A stretch of DNA of 19,659 nucleotides from Bacillota bacterium (lineage in GTDB: Bacteria > Bacillota > Clostridia > Tissierellales > Peptoniphilaceae). A program made the translations under genes and the position numbers. The notes under the pieces are model-generated. The model saw only the letters and a program-made list of their open reading frames with translations, was not told the DNA's origin and did not search any database. Below, one piece after another: positions 1-8,370 of the stretch (the stretch's first letter is position 1; each line of letters starts with the position of its first letter). Where the stretch lies: assembly GCA_023443025.1 (NCBI GenBank), contig JAEZWM010000013.1, forward strand, positions 1-19,659, given 5' to 3'.

Positions 1-77
1 GTCTTTTTCTCTTCACCGGAACATGCAGTTAGTGCAAGTGCAAGCACCAGTGATATTACCAATAGTATTTTCTTCAT
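1..77 (-). CDS. metQ: Methionine ABC transporter substrate-binding lipoprotein MetQ (N-terminal fragment)
   Basis: Only the first 25 codons lie in the window; the gene runs off the left edge. The peptide begins MKKILLVISLVLALALTACS, a typical lipoprotein signal: a short basic start, a hydrophobic core and a lipobox ending in Cys (about residue 19). The mature protein would be lipid-anchored on the outer face of the membrane and bring methionine to MetI/MetN. An ATG preceded by GGAGGG fixes the start. It follows metI by 13 bases in the same direction, the usual metN-metI-metQ order. The identity rests on the signal peptide plus operon position, because no ligand-binding domain is visible. Confidence 0.82.
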   Translation of the reverse strand, partial: MKKILLVISLVLALALTACSGEEKK

Positions 78-90
78 AATTCCCTCCAAT

Positions 91-732
91 TTATCTTTTG
101 TTTAATATTATAGAAATTCTAGTTCCAACAAATTGTACTATTTGAACCAGAATGACTATCACAATTACCGATGCCCATAAGACATCTGTCTCTGATCTAA
201 AGTGACCATATCTGATTGCCACATCACCTAGGCCCCCTCCACCAATCGCCCCGGCCATCGCCGAGTATCCGATTACATTTATAATCGTTATAGTAATCAT
301 ATTCACCAGAGATGGTAGTGCTTCAGGTATGAGGACTTTTAATAGTATTTCCCTTTTGCTTGAACCCATTGCCTTTGCTGCATCTATTACTCCCTTATCT
401 ACTTCGATAACAGCTTGTTCAAACATCCTAGCCACAAATGGTGTAGCTGAAATTGAAAGTGGTACAATTACCGCCTTGGTCCCTATTGTCGTACCGACAA
501 GCAGTCTGGATAGCGGAAATAGAACGAGTACGAGGATTATAAATGGTATTGATCTCATCAAATTTATTATCCCGTCCAAAAAGGTGTATAGCTTTATATT
601 TTCAGAGATTCCATTTTTCCTAGTCATTACCAACACCATGCCGAGTGGGAAACCTAGTAACACTGCAATTAATGTGGAGAATGAAACCATGTATATCGTT
701 TCAATCGTTGCTGTAAGTATTAAATCTGTCAT
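91..732 (-). CDS. metI: Methionine ABC transporter permease MetI
   Basis: A 213-residue integral membrane permease with about five hydrophobic segments, the normal size for MetI. It forms the membrane channel of the D/L-methionine importer with MetN on the inside and MetQ outside. The EAA loop that contacts the ATPase is visible around residues 110-136 (DAAKAMGSS followed by a conserved KVLIPEALP). A Gly-rich stretch (AIGGGGLGD) follows, as in other MetI proteins. Its ATG overlaps the metN stop codon by 4 bases and has its own GGAGGCG ribosome binding site. It is under the SAM riboswitch upstream of metN. Confidence 0.95.
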   Translation of the reverse strand: MTDLILTATIETIYMVSFSTLIAVLLGFPLGMVLVMTRKNGISENIKLYTFLDGIINLMRSIPFIILVLVLFPLSRLLVGTTIGTKAVIVPLSISATPFVARMFEQAVIEVDKGVIDAAKAMGSSKREILLKVLIPEALPSLVNMITITIINVIGYSAMAGAIGGGGLGDVAIRYGHFRSETDVLWASVIVIVILVQIVQFVGTRISIILNKR

Positions 733-1736
733 CTAATCGCCTCCACATTTATTCCTTTTGCTCTTAAGTCTTCAATAGCTTTAAATATTTTAACCTCTTC
801 TCCTCTAAGTTCTAAATGAAGGTATCCTACACTGGTTGAATGAAGTTTATTTATGTTTCCTGAAAGTATATTTGCAGTGATTCCATAATCTGCAGCCATA
901 CTTGAGACAATCGGCTCTTTAGCGGATTTCTCGTCAAAGGTAAGCCTTACAAGTATACCTTCAAAGTCTTCTGACTTATAGATTTCTTCCTTTACCTCAG
1001 ACCTAAGGCCTTCTATAAAGCTTTGAGTTCTTCTCATCTTCGGATTTCTAAAAAGTTCTTCTACAGTATTTTCTTCTATTATTTGGCCATTTTCCATAAC
1101 TGCAATCCTATCGCATATATCCTTAGCAACTTCCATTTGATGAGTGATCATAATGATAGTAAGCCCTAGTTCATAAACGGTTTTTCTCATAAGGTCCAGT
1201 ATGGATTTGGTGTTTGCAGGATCCAGTGCAGATGTTCCCTCGTCACTAAGGAGAATTTTAGGTTTTGTTGCAAGAGCTCTCGCTATTGCTACCCTTTGCT
1301 TTTGACCGCCTGAAAGCTGAGAAGGATATGAGTTTTTCTTATCAACCAAATCAACGAACTCGAGTAGTTCATCCACTCGCGAGTTTATTTCAGATCTGTT
1401 AAACCCTGCTATCTCGAGTGGATACGAAATGTTTTTAGCTACGGTTCTTTGATGAAAGAGATTAAACTGCTGAAAAATCATTCCTATTTCTTTTCTATGC
1501 TCAAGCAGTTCAGCTTCAGACATCGAAGTCATGTCCTTACCGTCAACTACAATAGTTCCGGATGTCGGTTCTTCAAGCCTATTTATACATCTTACTAAGG
1601 TTGACTTGCCTGCACCACTAAGTCCTATAACTCCGTAAATCTCCCCTTTATTCACCTTAAAAGATACGTCGTTTAAAACTTTCAAAGTGCCACTCTCTAT
1701 TTCATAATCCTTATGCAAATTTTCTACGATTATCAT
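729..1736 (-). CDS. metN: Methionine ABC transporter ATP-binding protein MetN
   Basis: This 335-residue protein powers methionine import. It has an ABC ATPase domain (residues 1-250) with Walker A GLSGAGKST at 38-46, signature LSGGQ at 141-145, and Walker B ILLSDEGTSALD at about 161-172. The C-terminal part (about 255-335) has the length and character of the NIL domain, the methionine sensor that gives trans-inhibition in MetN. Walker B reads DEG where most family members have DEA, a mild substitution. The start is an ATG behind GGAGG, just downstream of the riboswitch terminator. It is the first gene of a metN-metI-metQ operon. Confidence 0.96.
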   Translation of the reverse strand: MIIVENLHKDYEIESGTLKVLNDVSFKVNKGEIYGVIGLSGAGKSTLVRCINRLEEPTSGTIVVDGKDMTSMSEAELLEHRKEIGMIFQQFNLFHQRTVAKNISYPLEIAGFNRSEINSRVDELLEFVDLVDKKNSYPSQLSGGQKQRVAIARALATKPKILLSDEGTSALDPANTKSILDLMRKTVYELGLTIIMITHQMEVAKDICDRIAVMENGQIIEENTVEELFRNPKMRRTQSFIEGLRSEVKEEIYKSEDFEGILVRLTFDEKSAKEPIVSSMAADYGITANILSGNINKLHSTSVGYLHLELRGEEVKIFKAIEDLRAKGINVEAIR

Positions 1737-1745
1737 AATTCCTCC

Positions 1746-1776
1746 AAAAACAAAAACCTCTAAAATGAGAGGTTTT
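1746..1776 (-). terminator. Riboswitch-controlled intrinsic terminator in the metN leader
   Basis: On the minus strand a 9-bp stem (AAAACCTCT paired with AGAGGTTTT, 6-base loop) is followed by TGTTTTT, a factor-independent terminator. The 5' arm and loop contain UCUCAU (1765-1770), which is exactly complementary to AUGAGA (1785-1790) in the 3' strand of aptamer helix P1. With SAM bound, P1 holds AUGAGA and the terminator forms. Without SAM the antiterminator can form and metN is transcribed. Confidence 0.9.
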
Positions 1777-1783
1777 ATAAACT

Positions 1784-1865
1784 ATCTCATCTACCGGATT
1801 TAGCACCTAATCTAATAGGTTGCCGGGTATCTCAGGGCCGGTCCCTCCACCTCTCTTGATAAGAT
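1784..1865 (-). promoter_or_regulatory. SAM-I (S-box) riboswitch aptamer
   Basis: The minus strand carries the S-box core: CTTATCAAGAGAGGTGGAGG, then GACCGGCCC, then ACCCGGCAACC, and finally a closing GATGAGAT. Helix P1 pairs AUCUUAUC (1858-1865) with GAUGAGAU (1784-1791) over 8 bp with one G-U pair. It sits between a consensus promoter and metN, with an overlapping terminator, so it should switch the methionine importer off when SAM is plentiful. The motif is highly characteristic; the boundaries are set by P1. Confidence 0.96.
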
Positions 1866-1913
1866 TGATATTAATTTTTCCGTTAACGAATTAATAATCA
1901 ACGAATTTTAACT

Positions 1914-1942
1914 ATCATACAATATTAATCTTCAGTTGTCAA
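1914..1942 (-). promoter_or_regulatory. SigA-type promoter for metNIQ
   Basis: The minus strand has TTGACA (1937-1942), a 17-base spacer and TATGAT (1914-1919). The -35 is perfect and the -10 has one mismatch. It would start transcription about 40 bases before the S-box aptamer. Confidence 0.85.
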
Positions 1943-2001
1943 CTGCATTGACCTATTAAAGTGAATGCTTAAAAGTTTTATAAAATTTATAACCTATGGT
2001 T

Positions 2002-3078
2002 CTATAGACTTGAGAGTTCTAAGTAGATATTTGAGCTGTCTCTAATTTTTTCAGCAAAAGCTAAATCGTCGCCAACAACAGAGTAGAGTATGCTGTCATA
2101 GCTCATTTTAAGCTTATTGGATAGAATCTCATCAATTTTAGATTCCATTATACATCCAATAGCAGCATAGTTTATACTAGAATCCTCCATCGCTACATCC
2201 ATTACCAAATCAGCCAATAATTTTTCTTCACCTTTTATACATAGATGGTATGAAATATACCTATAATCAAGTTCCTGTCCTTCTTTTGGAAGTACCGGAT
2301 AACCAAATAGGGGCAGTAAATGCCTAACGTACTTGATGTAGGAGTACTTTCCATCATACTTGTGCAGTACTTGCACTTTATCCGGTCTTTTTTCGAGATA
2401 AACAGATGCTATAATCGCACCTTCTCTTTTAATAACTCTAAAATTTTTATAATTAAGTTTTTCAAAGTCCATTATGGGATACAAGTTCCATCTTCGTGAA
2501 TTCTCCTCATAGAAGGCTTTTAATGTATCTATTTCTGATTTTTGGATTTTATTAAAATCAGTTACAACCTTTCTAAAAGGAATTGTACTAGGAATTATCC
2601 ATACTCTATAGTCAGCTACCCTTATATATTCCGGAAAATTCTTACGCTTTTTACTTACCAGTTTTTGAAATATTTCATTATCCTTAAGTATAGTTGTTAT
2701 AATATACTTTACATTATTTTTTGATATCCACTCCATTGTAAGTGCATAGGCATCTAGTAGTCTAAGTGTTTTTCTTCTAAAATCAGGATGCACCCTAAGA
2801 CCGCTAAGGTATGCCACATCTTCTATCTTTCCATCAATGTACATCTTTTTTATATTGCATACACCAAAACCTGCTAGTTCACCGGATTTTTTATGTCTCC
2901 CACAAAGTACGAGGGTTTTATCTCCATCATTTTCAAATGAAGCAACAGGATCCGTTCCTCTTGTGTAAAGCAGCTGTAAATCACCTTCAAAATCTGGATT
3001 TCTAAGAAGTTTATCTATTTCAGCATTATCACTTTGTGTAGCAGGATAAAATTCAAATTCATCATTTCGGATATTCAT
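2002..3078 (-). CDS. GNAT-like acyltransferase, last gene of the radical SAM/GH3 operon
   Basis: This 358-residue protein is about twice the size of a single GNAT domain. Residues about 10-160 look like a GNAT N-acyltransferase: LAGFGVC (strand 4), VAYLSGLRVHPDFRRK at about 88-103 (acyl-CoA-binding strand and loop), then a helix and ITTILKDN. The usual Q/R-x-x-G-x-G/A loop is replaced by RRKTLR, so acyl-CoA binding may be altered. The remaining 200 residues may be a second degenerate GNAT-like half; I cannot assign them. The ATG has GGAGAGGG upstream and overlaps the preceding radical SAM gene by 17 bases, so the two are probably co-translated. A donor and acceptor cannot be predicted; an acyl or aminoacyl transfer step in a small-molecule pathway fits the context. 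Confidence 0.7.
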   Translation of the reverse strand: MNIRNDEFEFYPATQSDNAEIDKLLRNPDFEGDLQLLYTRGTDPVASFENDGDKTLVLCGRHKKSGELAGFGVCNIKKMYIDGKIEDVAYLSGLRVHPDFRRKTLRLLDAYALTMEWISKNNVKYIITTILKDNEIFQKLVSKKRKNFPEYIRVADYRVWIIPSTIPFRKVVTDFNKIQKSEIDTLKAFYEENSRRWNLYPIMDFEKLNYKNFRVIKREGAIIASVYLEKRPDKVQVLHKYDGKYSYIKYVRHLLPLFGYPVLPKEGQELDYRYISYHLCIKGEEKLLADLVMDVAMEDSSINYAAIGCIMESKIDEILSNKLKMSYDSILYSVVGDDLAFAEKIRDSSNIYLELSSL

Positions 3079-4402
3079 CTAAACCCTCTCCAATTGGCAG
3101 TTCTAATTTCCCGTCTATCTCCTGTTTAAGATTGAAGTTTTGCGAAATAAATACAAATACACTTATTAAATCCCTATATCTTTTAATTGCATTAAGAGCT
3201 CTACCCGGTAGTCTCTTTAGGCTAAAATATCTGTGTCGAATCTCTCTGCATTTTTCAGAAATCTTTCCCTCCATCTCTCCTATTACGCTATAAGGTATAT
3301 CGCCATACTTGTAGCCATCTTGAAGCCACCACTCATTATGAACTAATCTATTTTCAGCCACCAGCCTATCATTTAGTTTCGTTCCGGGAAAAGGTAACAA
3401 GTGGTTAAAAGCAACAAAGAAAAAATCATGCTTCATGGCAAATTCAAGTGCATCTTCATAGTCTCTATTTGTTTCATAATCATATCCAAATACAAATGTA
3501 GCATATATTCCAATCCCGTAGGAATGTATTTTTTCTGTTAAGGCACCTCTTTCATCCGATTGATAAGCCCACCCTTTATTCATCTGTTTTAGAATCTGTG
3601 GATTCATAGATTCATATCCAATTAACACTACCATGCAGCCGCTTTTTTTCATCCATTTTAATAACTCATCGTTTCTTGCCATGGTTAGTGACCCTTGCCC
3701 GGACCATCTTATCTTGAGCGGAGCGAGTGCTTTAAAAAGCTCAATTGCATAATCTTCATCAGCGACTATATTATCATCCACAAAAAATATATATTTTTTG
3801 CCACTACTTTTTATATCTTCTACAATATCACTAATCTCTCTTCTGTGATATTTTCTGTCGTATGCAGATGTGATTGTACAAAACTCACAATTAAAAACAC
3901 ATCCTCTTCCGGTTTCAATAAGTGCAAGTGGTGAATATTTTCTTTTCCCATAGATACTCCTATCGGGTATTTGCCCACTTTTAAAACCATTTTCACCACA
4001 ATAGATTTGTTTTAGAGATTTGTTTTTTAAATCGTTTATAAGATCAACTATAACATTTTCTGCATTTCCGACCACTACGGAATCACCATATTTAAGTGAT
4101 TCAGTGGTCATCAAGGTAGGATGATACCCTCCGTATATGACGGGTATACCTCTCTCTCTAAATTTAGCACCAATCTTATAAGCTCTTTTTGCTGTGTACA
4201 TCTCTACCGGAATAAAAACAGCATCGGTTGATTCATCATAGTCTATAAGTTCTATCCTATCATCAAAAAATCTAAGCTGTACATCATCCGGAATCATCGC
4301 AGCAAGTGTACTTATCGTTAGAGGCTCCATGAGCCTCCAAGTCTTTATATATGGTTCTCCGCTTTTTTTACCTATAGCTGGTAGTATAAGTGTTAGTTTC
4401 AT
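3062..4402 (-). CDS. B12-binding-type radical SAM protein 1 (fourth in transcription order)
   Basis: A 446-residue protein with an N-terminal Rossmann-like domain (1-140, conserved DDR-E-IDYD and GGYHPTL) of the cobalamin-binding type. The radical SAM core (about 160-345) has the 4Fe-4S ligands C168, C172 and C175, then FVDDN at about 207-211, GYES at 262-265 and PFPGT at 337-341. The C-terminal segment contains a W-W-L-D-Y pattern shared with its neighbours, as in BchE/HpnP-like enzymes. Members of this class use two SAM and often cobalamin for radical methylation or ring chemistry. The canonical B12 motif DxHxxG is not seen, which is common in this class. The ATG lies in a 4-base ATGA overlap with the upstream paralogue and has GGAGGAAA before it. 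The substrate is unknown. Confidence 0.88.
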   Translation of the reverse strand: MKLTLILPAIGKKSGEPYIKTWRLMEPLTISTLAAMIPDDVQLRFFDDRIELIDYDESTDAVFIPVEMYTAKRAYKIGAKFRERGIPVIYGGYHPTLMTTESLKYGDSVVVGNAENVIVDLINDLKNKSLKQIYCGENGFKSGQIPDRSIYGKRKYSPLALIETGRGCVFNCEFCTITSAYDRKYHRREISDIVEDIKSSGKKYIFFVDDNIVADEDYAIELFKALAPLKIRWSGQGSLTMARNDELLKWMKKSGCMVVLIGYESMNPQILKQMNKGWAYQSDERGALTEKIHSYGIGIYATFVFGYDYETNRDYEDALEFAMKHDFFFVAFNHLLPFPGTKLNDRLVAENRLVHNEWWLQDGYKYGDIPYSVIGEMEGKISEKCREIRHRYFSLKRLPGRALNAIKRYRDLISVFVFISQNFNLKQEIDGKLELPIGEGLDEYPK

Positions 4403-5730
4403 TGATTTCCTCCAAGGATCATCCCCTGCTTTTTATAAACTTCTTTTCTAAAAAGAGGATTATAAGCCATGTATACACCAAGTCTATAAAGACTTCTCAT
4501 ATTGGTCTTTAAATCCAAGGCTCTTGAAAAAATTGATTTAGGTGAGTTAAACTCTTTTCGGCATTTAAATCCCAAATCAGTTAATTCATCTGTAGTCATA
4601 TTTTTAGGTTTGTACGGTGCATGATTAAATCTAAAATCATCATGAATCCACCATTTTCCATCATATAGTAATCTGTTTTCCGATTCGAGTTTTTCATAAA
4701 GTCCTGTAGAAGGATAAGGCATTAACACATTGAACGCTGCAAATGCAAACTTGTTTTTAATTGCAAAATCAAGCGTAGCATCAATTGAATCAACCGTATC
4801 ATTATCATGTCCTATCGTGAAAGCTGCCCATGTTTGATGACCATAGTGCCTAAGCATTTCAATTGCTCTTTTGTAATGAGGATCGCTCTTCATATTGCTC
4901 GACTTATCCATTTCATAAAGTGAGTTTGGATTTATGGACTCAAAGCCAATTACATTGCCTAAACAACCACTGTTCATCATCAGTTCCATAAGCTCAGGAT
5001 CATCCAGCATAGATAGAGATGCTTGAGAAACCCATTTTATCTTAAGAGGTATCAACGCTTTAAAAAGAGCCTTGGCCTTTTCGTGATTATAGATAAGATT
5101 GTCATCTACAAAAAACACTCTTTTTAAGCCTTGAGTTTTTATTTCGTCTACTACATCCTCTACATCCCGGCAGTAGTGCTTACCTGAGAAAAAAACAGAA
5201 CTTGCACAAAATCTGCATCTACCTCCACAGCCCCTACTAAACTGCATCAGCGAAAGATTAAGATACCCTTTGTTTTTAAATATATCCCTTGTGGGAAATA
5301 CCCCTCTTTGTACTTTGTCAGTATATCCAATGTATCTAGACCTTAGATGCCCTCTTCTTGCGTCTTCTATTAAATTACTCCAAATATTTTCAGCATCACC
5401 AATTACGACTGAATCAGCATGCATAGAAACTTCACCTGGTAGTAGCGTGGGATGCATACCCCCCATCACCACCTTGACACCTCTTTTTCTAAACTCAGAA
5501 CTTATCTCATAGCTTCTTTTAGCTGTAAAGGTCTCAACTGTTAGTGCAACAAGGTCAGTTTTAGCATCATAATCGATCTCCTCGCATCTATCATCATAAA
5601 AAGCTATTTCAACGTCCCCCGGAGTAAGAGCTGCTAAGATTCCGATTTGAAGAGGTTCCATTCTACCTTCATCTACATAACTGCCAGTCATCATCCTACC
5701 CATATTTGGTTTTATAAGTGTTAGTTTCAT
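4399..5730 (-). CDS. B12-binding-type radical SAM protein 2
   Basis: A 443-residue paralogue of the next gene downstream and its closest relative in the set. The cluster ligands are again C168, C172 and C175 (SRGCGGRCRFC), followed by FVDDN, GFES at about 262-265 and PYPST in place of PFPGT. The N-terminal domain has EPLQIGILAAL, YDDRCEEIDYD and GGMHPTL. Its first 18 coding bases are identical to those of the following paralogue, which suggests a relatively recent duplication or gene conversion. It overlaps both neighbours by 4 bases (ATGA), and its ribosome binding site is weak (AAGG), so translational coupling is likely. It probably performs a SAM-radical (possibly B12-dependent methylation) step; the substrate is unknown. 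Confidence 0.88.
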   Translation of the reverse strand: MKLTLIKPNMGRMMTGSYVDEGRMEPLQIGILAALTPGDVEIAFYDDRCEEIDYDAKTDLVALTVETFTAKRSYEISSEFRKRGVKVVMGGMHPTLLPGEVSMHADSVVIGDAENIWSNLIEDARRGHLRSRYIGYTDKVQRGVFPTRDIFKNKGYLNLSLMQFSRGCGGRCRFCASSVFFSGKHYCRDVEDVVDEIKTQGLKRVFFVDDNLIYNHEKAKALFKALIPLKIKWVSQASLSMLDDPELMELMMNSGCLGNVIGFESINPNSLYEMDKSSNMKSDPHYKRAIEMLRHYGHQTWAAFTIGHDNDTVDSIDATLDFAIKNKFAFAAFNVLMPYPSTGLYEKLESENRLLYDGKWWIHDDFRFNHAPYKPKNMTTDELTDLGFKCRKEFNSPKSIFSRALDLKTNMRSLYRLGVYMAYNPLFRKEVYKKQGMILGGNQ

Positions 5731-7049
5731 AGTCTTGTACCTTGCTTTCTATGAATCTCTTTTCTAGAAACTAGATTCGTTAAGAGAAATGTAAGTGTAT
5801 TTTCTCTATTGGCTTTTAATCTAAGCCTACGCAGAATCGAGCTTAGCGAATAAAATTTTGACCTTAAATAGTATGCTCCCTTTTCAAGCTCATCTTCATT
5901 CATATTCTTTAGTCTAACCATGCTCTGTCCATATCTATACTCGGAATCCAGCCACCATTTTGGTTTTATAAGTCTACCTTCGTTCTCAAGTCTTTCGTAT
6001 AGTGGTGTACCCGGCATGGCCATAATTGGGTTGAAATTCGCTAAAAAGAAGGAATGCCTTTTACAGAATTCTTCAATCTCATGAATACTTTGCATATCAT
6101 CATGGTCATATCCGATCACAAAGGTTGCATATATAGCGATACCATAGCTGTATATTTTGGAAATCTTGTTATCATATGAACTCTCTAAGTTCGCACCTTT
6201 TCTCATCTTTTTTAAATTGGCCTGCCTTAGACTTTCAAAACCGATTAACAAAACAATACAGCCGGAATCAGCAAGTAAACTCATGACTTCATCATCGTCT
6301 GCAATATCAATACTAACTTGAGCTGCCCATTTAACTTTTAAAGGTGCAAGAGTTTTAATTAGTTTTAGAAATTCATCTCTTGAACTGTATAGGTTATCAT
6401 CCGCAAAAAATATAAGTTTTAGATCTCTAGTCTTTATTTCTTCGATTATCTCGTCTACCGGTCTGTACCTGTACCCTCTGTACATTGCCCCTATCGAACA
6501 AAATTCACAATTATATTTGCATCCTCGACTCACTTGTACTGATTTAAGCATGGGGTATTTTTTATCTTTAAAAATTGAAGTATCATAAGTAATACCGGTG
6601 AATTCTCCAAACTCACTTGTATAACTTTGTTGATGAACACCGGATTCTAAATCCTTTAAAAATTCCGGCCAGGTATCTTCAGCATCTCCGACAAAGACGA
6701 CATCGGTATACTCCATAGCTTCGGTAGGCATTGCGCTTACGTGAAAACCCCCAATTGCTGTTTTCACACCATATTTTTTAGCCTGCTTAGCTACTTTATA
6801 TGCCCTTCTGATCGTGAAGCTGGTAGCAGTCATAATTATCCAGTCATAGTTCTTAATATCATAGCTATCACCAATGCACTCATCTTTAAAATCAACCTCT
6901 ATAAATTGAGGTGTCATCGATTTTAAAATAGAAAAAACAAGTGGCTCCATTGAATCACTACGGATAGCGCCACCTATTGAAAGCTGTAAAAACAGCATTT
7001 TAATTTTACTTTTATCTATTGTAAACTTATAGTTTTTGTTTTTGATCAT
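5727..7049 (-). CDS. B12-binding-type radical SAM protein 3
   Basis: A 440-residue member of the same family. It has about 10-15 extra residues at the N terminus (lysine-rich, MIKNKNYKF) before the first strand of the Rossmann-like domain. The 4Fe-4S ligands are C177, C181 and C184 (SRGCKYNCEFC), followed by FADDN, GFES and a MPGTPLYERL segment. The N-terminal signature is GGFHVSA rather than the GGxHPTL of its paralogues, which could alter cobalamin or substrate contacts. The start is set by the ATGA overlap with the upstream gene. No good Shine-Dalgarno is visible, so initiation probably depends on coupling. Function: radical SAM chemistry on an unknown substrate. Confidence 0.87.
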   Translation of the reverse strand: MIKNKNYKFTIDKSKIKMLFLQLSIGGAIRSDSMEPLVFSILKSMTPQFIEVDFKDECIGDSYDIKNYDWIIMTATSFTIRRAYKVAKQAKKYGVKTAIGGFHVSAMPTEAMEYTDVVFVGDAEDTWPEFLKDLESGVHQQSYTSEFGEFTGITYDTSIFKDKKYPMLKSVQVSRGCKYNCEFCSIGAMYRGYRYRPVDEIIEEIKTRDLKLIFFADDNLYSSRDEFLKLIKTLAPLKVKWAAQVSIDIADDDEVMSLLADSGCIVLLIGFESLRQANLKKMRKGANLESSYDNKISKIYSYGIAIYATFVIGYDHDDMQSIHEIEEFCKRHSFFLANFNPIMAMPGTPLYERLENEGRLIKPKWWLDSEYRYGQSMVRLKNMNEDELEKGAYYLRSKFYSLSSILRRLRLKANRENTLTFLLTNLVSRKEIHRKQGTRL

Positions 7050-8368
7050 AATATATCGCTGACATCTATCATTTTTTCTCTTGTGAATTCCTCAAGTTTA
7101 TCTGCATAATGTCTATAAGCAAGATTAGTCATAATAGAAAGTGGAAATCCCAAATGTGGTCTAAGTATCCTATTTTTTATATGACTTAGGCTATAGGTGT
7201 CCCTCCAAGCTCTTATCAATCCATCATTGAGTTCTTTTACAGTCATATTCTTTGGTTTAAAAACTACATGTTCCACATCGTACATTGCCCAATGTCTATC
7301 AAAAATTCGGTTTTCCGCATCAAGTTGTCTATATAACGCTGTCTTTGGAAAAGGTGTTAATACTGAATATCTCGGTAGATCTATCTTTAGCTTCTCTACC
7401 ATTTCTACTGTTCTATCAAAGATATCCGGATCGTCTTCATCTGTACCAAAACAAAATGTACCATTTATCATAATCCCTGCATCATGCATTTTTTTCATCA
7501 TCTCTGAATAATCTACATTTTCATTTCTGTACTTATTCATCGCGCCCAACGAAGGTGCTGCAACTGATTCGAATCCTATCAATAAACCTTTGCATCCACT
7601 TTTAACCATCGTATTAAATAGTTCTTCGTCATTTACTACATCTGCAGTTGTAAGCCCAAACCACCATTTTTTAAGAGGTATAAGTGCTTTGAAAAGCTCC
7701 ATTGCAAAGTCTCTGTGTGCAATTAAGTTAACATCGACAAAAAGAAGAGTTTTAGTATCTATCTCCTCTATTTCCTTTATAATTTCTCTAATGGGTTTTT
7801 TGTAAACATTTTTGCTGTATAGAGCATTTACGGCACAAAATGTACATTCATTGCTGCATCCTCTACTTGCTTCAAGTGAAGATGAAGTGATGTATTTACC
7901 CTTTTGTATTAATTTTCTCATAACAGGTCCAAACGACTCATTATCATTAAGCTTTCCATGATAAAACGGCTTAAGATTATCGTTTCTTAAGTCCTGTACA
8001 AGTTCTCCGATTGCTCCCTCAGCAAATCCTGTTATAACTGAATCTGCATATTGTTTAGCTTCTTTAGGCAGTAGTGTAGGATGAACTCCTCCGAGTATAA
8101 CTTTTTTACCTTCACTACGATACTTTTCAGCATAGGTATAAACTCTAGGTGCGGTCCCTGTTATTGCGGTCATAAATACTATGTCCGCATCTAAATCGCT
8201 CGGGATTATTTCGATTGTTTCATCGTATATTTTAACATCGTCTTCACCATATCTACTCAAAAGACCTGCCAATGTTGTCATTGTTAGCGGAGCATAATGA
8301 ATTGCTTTTTTAAAACTCCCACTGTATCTGTGCATCGCACCGGCGGGTGATGTAATTGCTATTTTCAT
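7046..8368 (-). CDS. B12-binding-type radical SAM protein 4 (first in transcription order)
   Basis: A 440-residue protein and the most diverged of the four. The N-terminal domain keeps APLTMTTLAGL and GGVHPTLLP. The cluster-binding cysteines are C171, C175 and C178 (SRGCSNECTFC), and GFES is present. The motif after the cluster domain is FVDVN instead of the FxDDN of the other three, losing one acidic residue. PFPKT replaces PFPGT, and the C-terminal part differs in length and composition. These differences suggest a different substrate position or reaction from the other three. It starts 2 bases after the GH3 stop codon with no clear ribosome binding site, consistent with translational coupling. 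Confidence 0.87.
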   Translation of the reverse strand: MKIAITSPAGAMHRYSGSFKKAIHYAPLTMTTLAGLLSRYGEDDVKIYDETIEIIPSDLDADIVFMTAITGTAPRVYTYAEKYRSEGKKVILGGVHPTLLPKEAKQYADSVITGFAEGAIGELVQDLRNDNLKPFYHGKLNDNESFGPVMRKLIQKGKYITSSSLEASRGCSNECTFCAVNALYSKNVYKKPIREIIKEIEEIDTKTLLFVDVNLIAHRDFAMELFKALIPLKKWWFGLTTADVVNDEELFNTMVKSGCKGLLIGFESVAAPSLGAMNKYRNENVDYSEMMKKMHDAGIMINGTFCFGTDEDDPDIFDRTVEMVEKLKIDLPRYSVLTPFPKTALYRQLDAENRIFDRHWAMYDVEHVVFKPKNMTVKELNDGLIRAWRDTYSLSHIKNRILRPHLGFPLSIMTNLAYRHYADKLEEFTREKMIDVSDIL

Positions 8369-8370
8369 AA

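Noticed and set aside
329..736. A 135-codon plus-strand frame opposite metI
   Set aside because: It is antisense to a well-supported permease gene, has no ribosome site, and its hydrophobic pattern mirrors the permease codons.
1985..2010. Possible weak hairpin (AACC/GGTT) after the last gene of the radical SAM operon
   Set aside because: The stem is only about 4 bp with a mismatch before any extension and the T-run is poor, so I do not call it a terminator.
3062..8368. The four radical SAM genes as a RiPP (modified peptide) maturation cluster
   Set aside because: No small precursor peptide gene or RiPP recognition domain is visible, and the layout is of the B12-binding BchE/HpnP type rather than the SPASM type.
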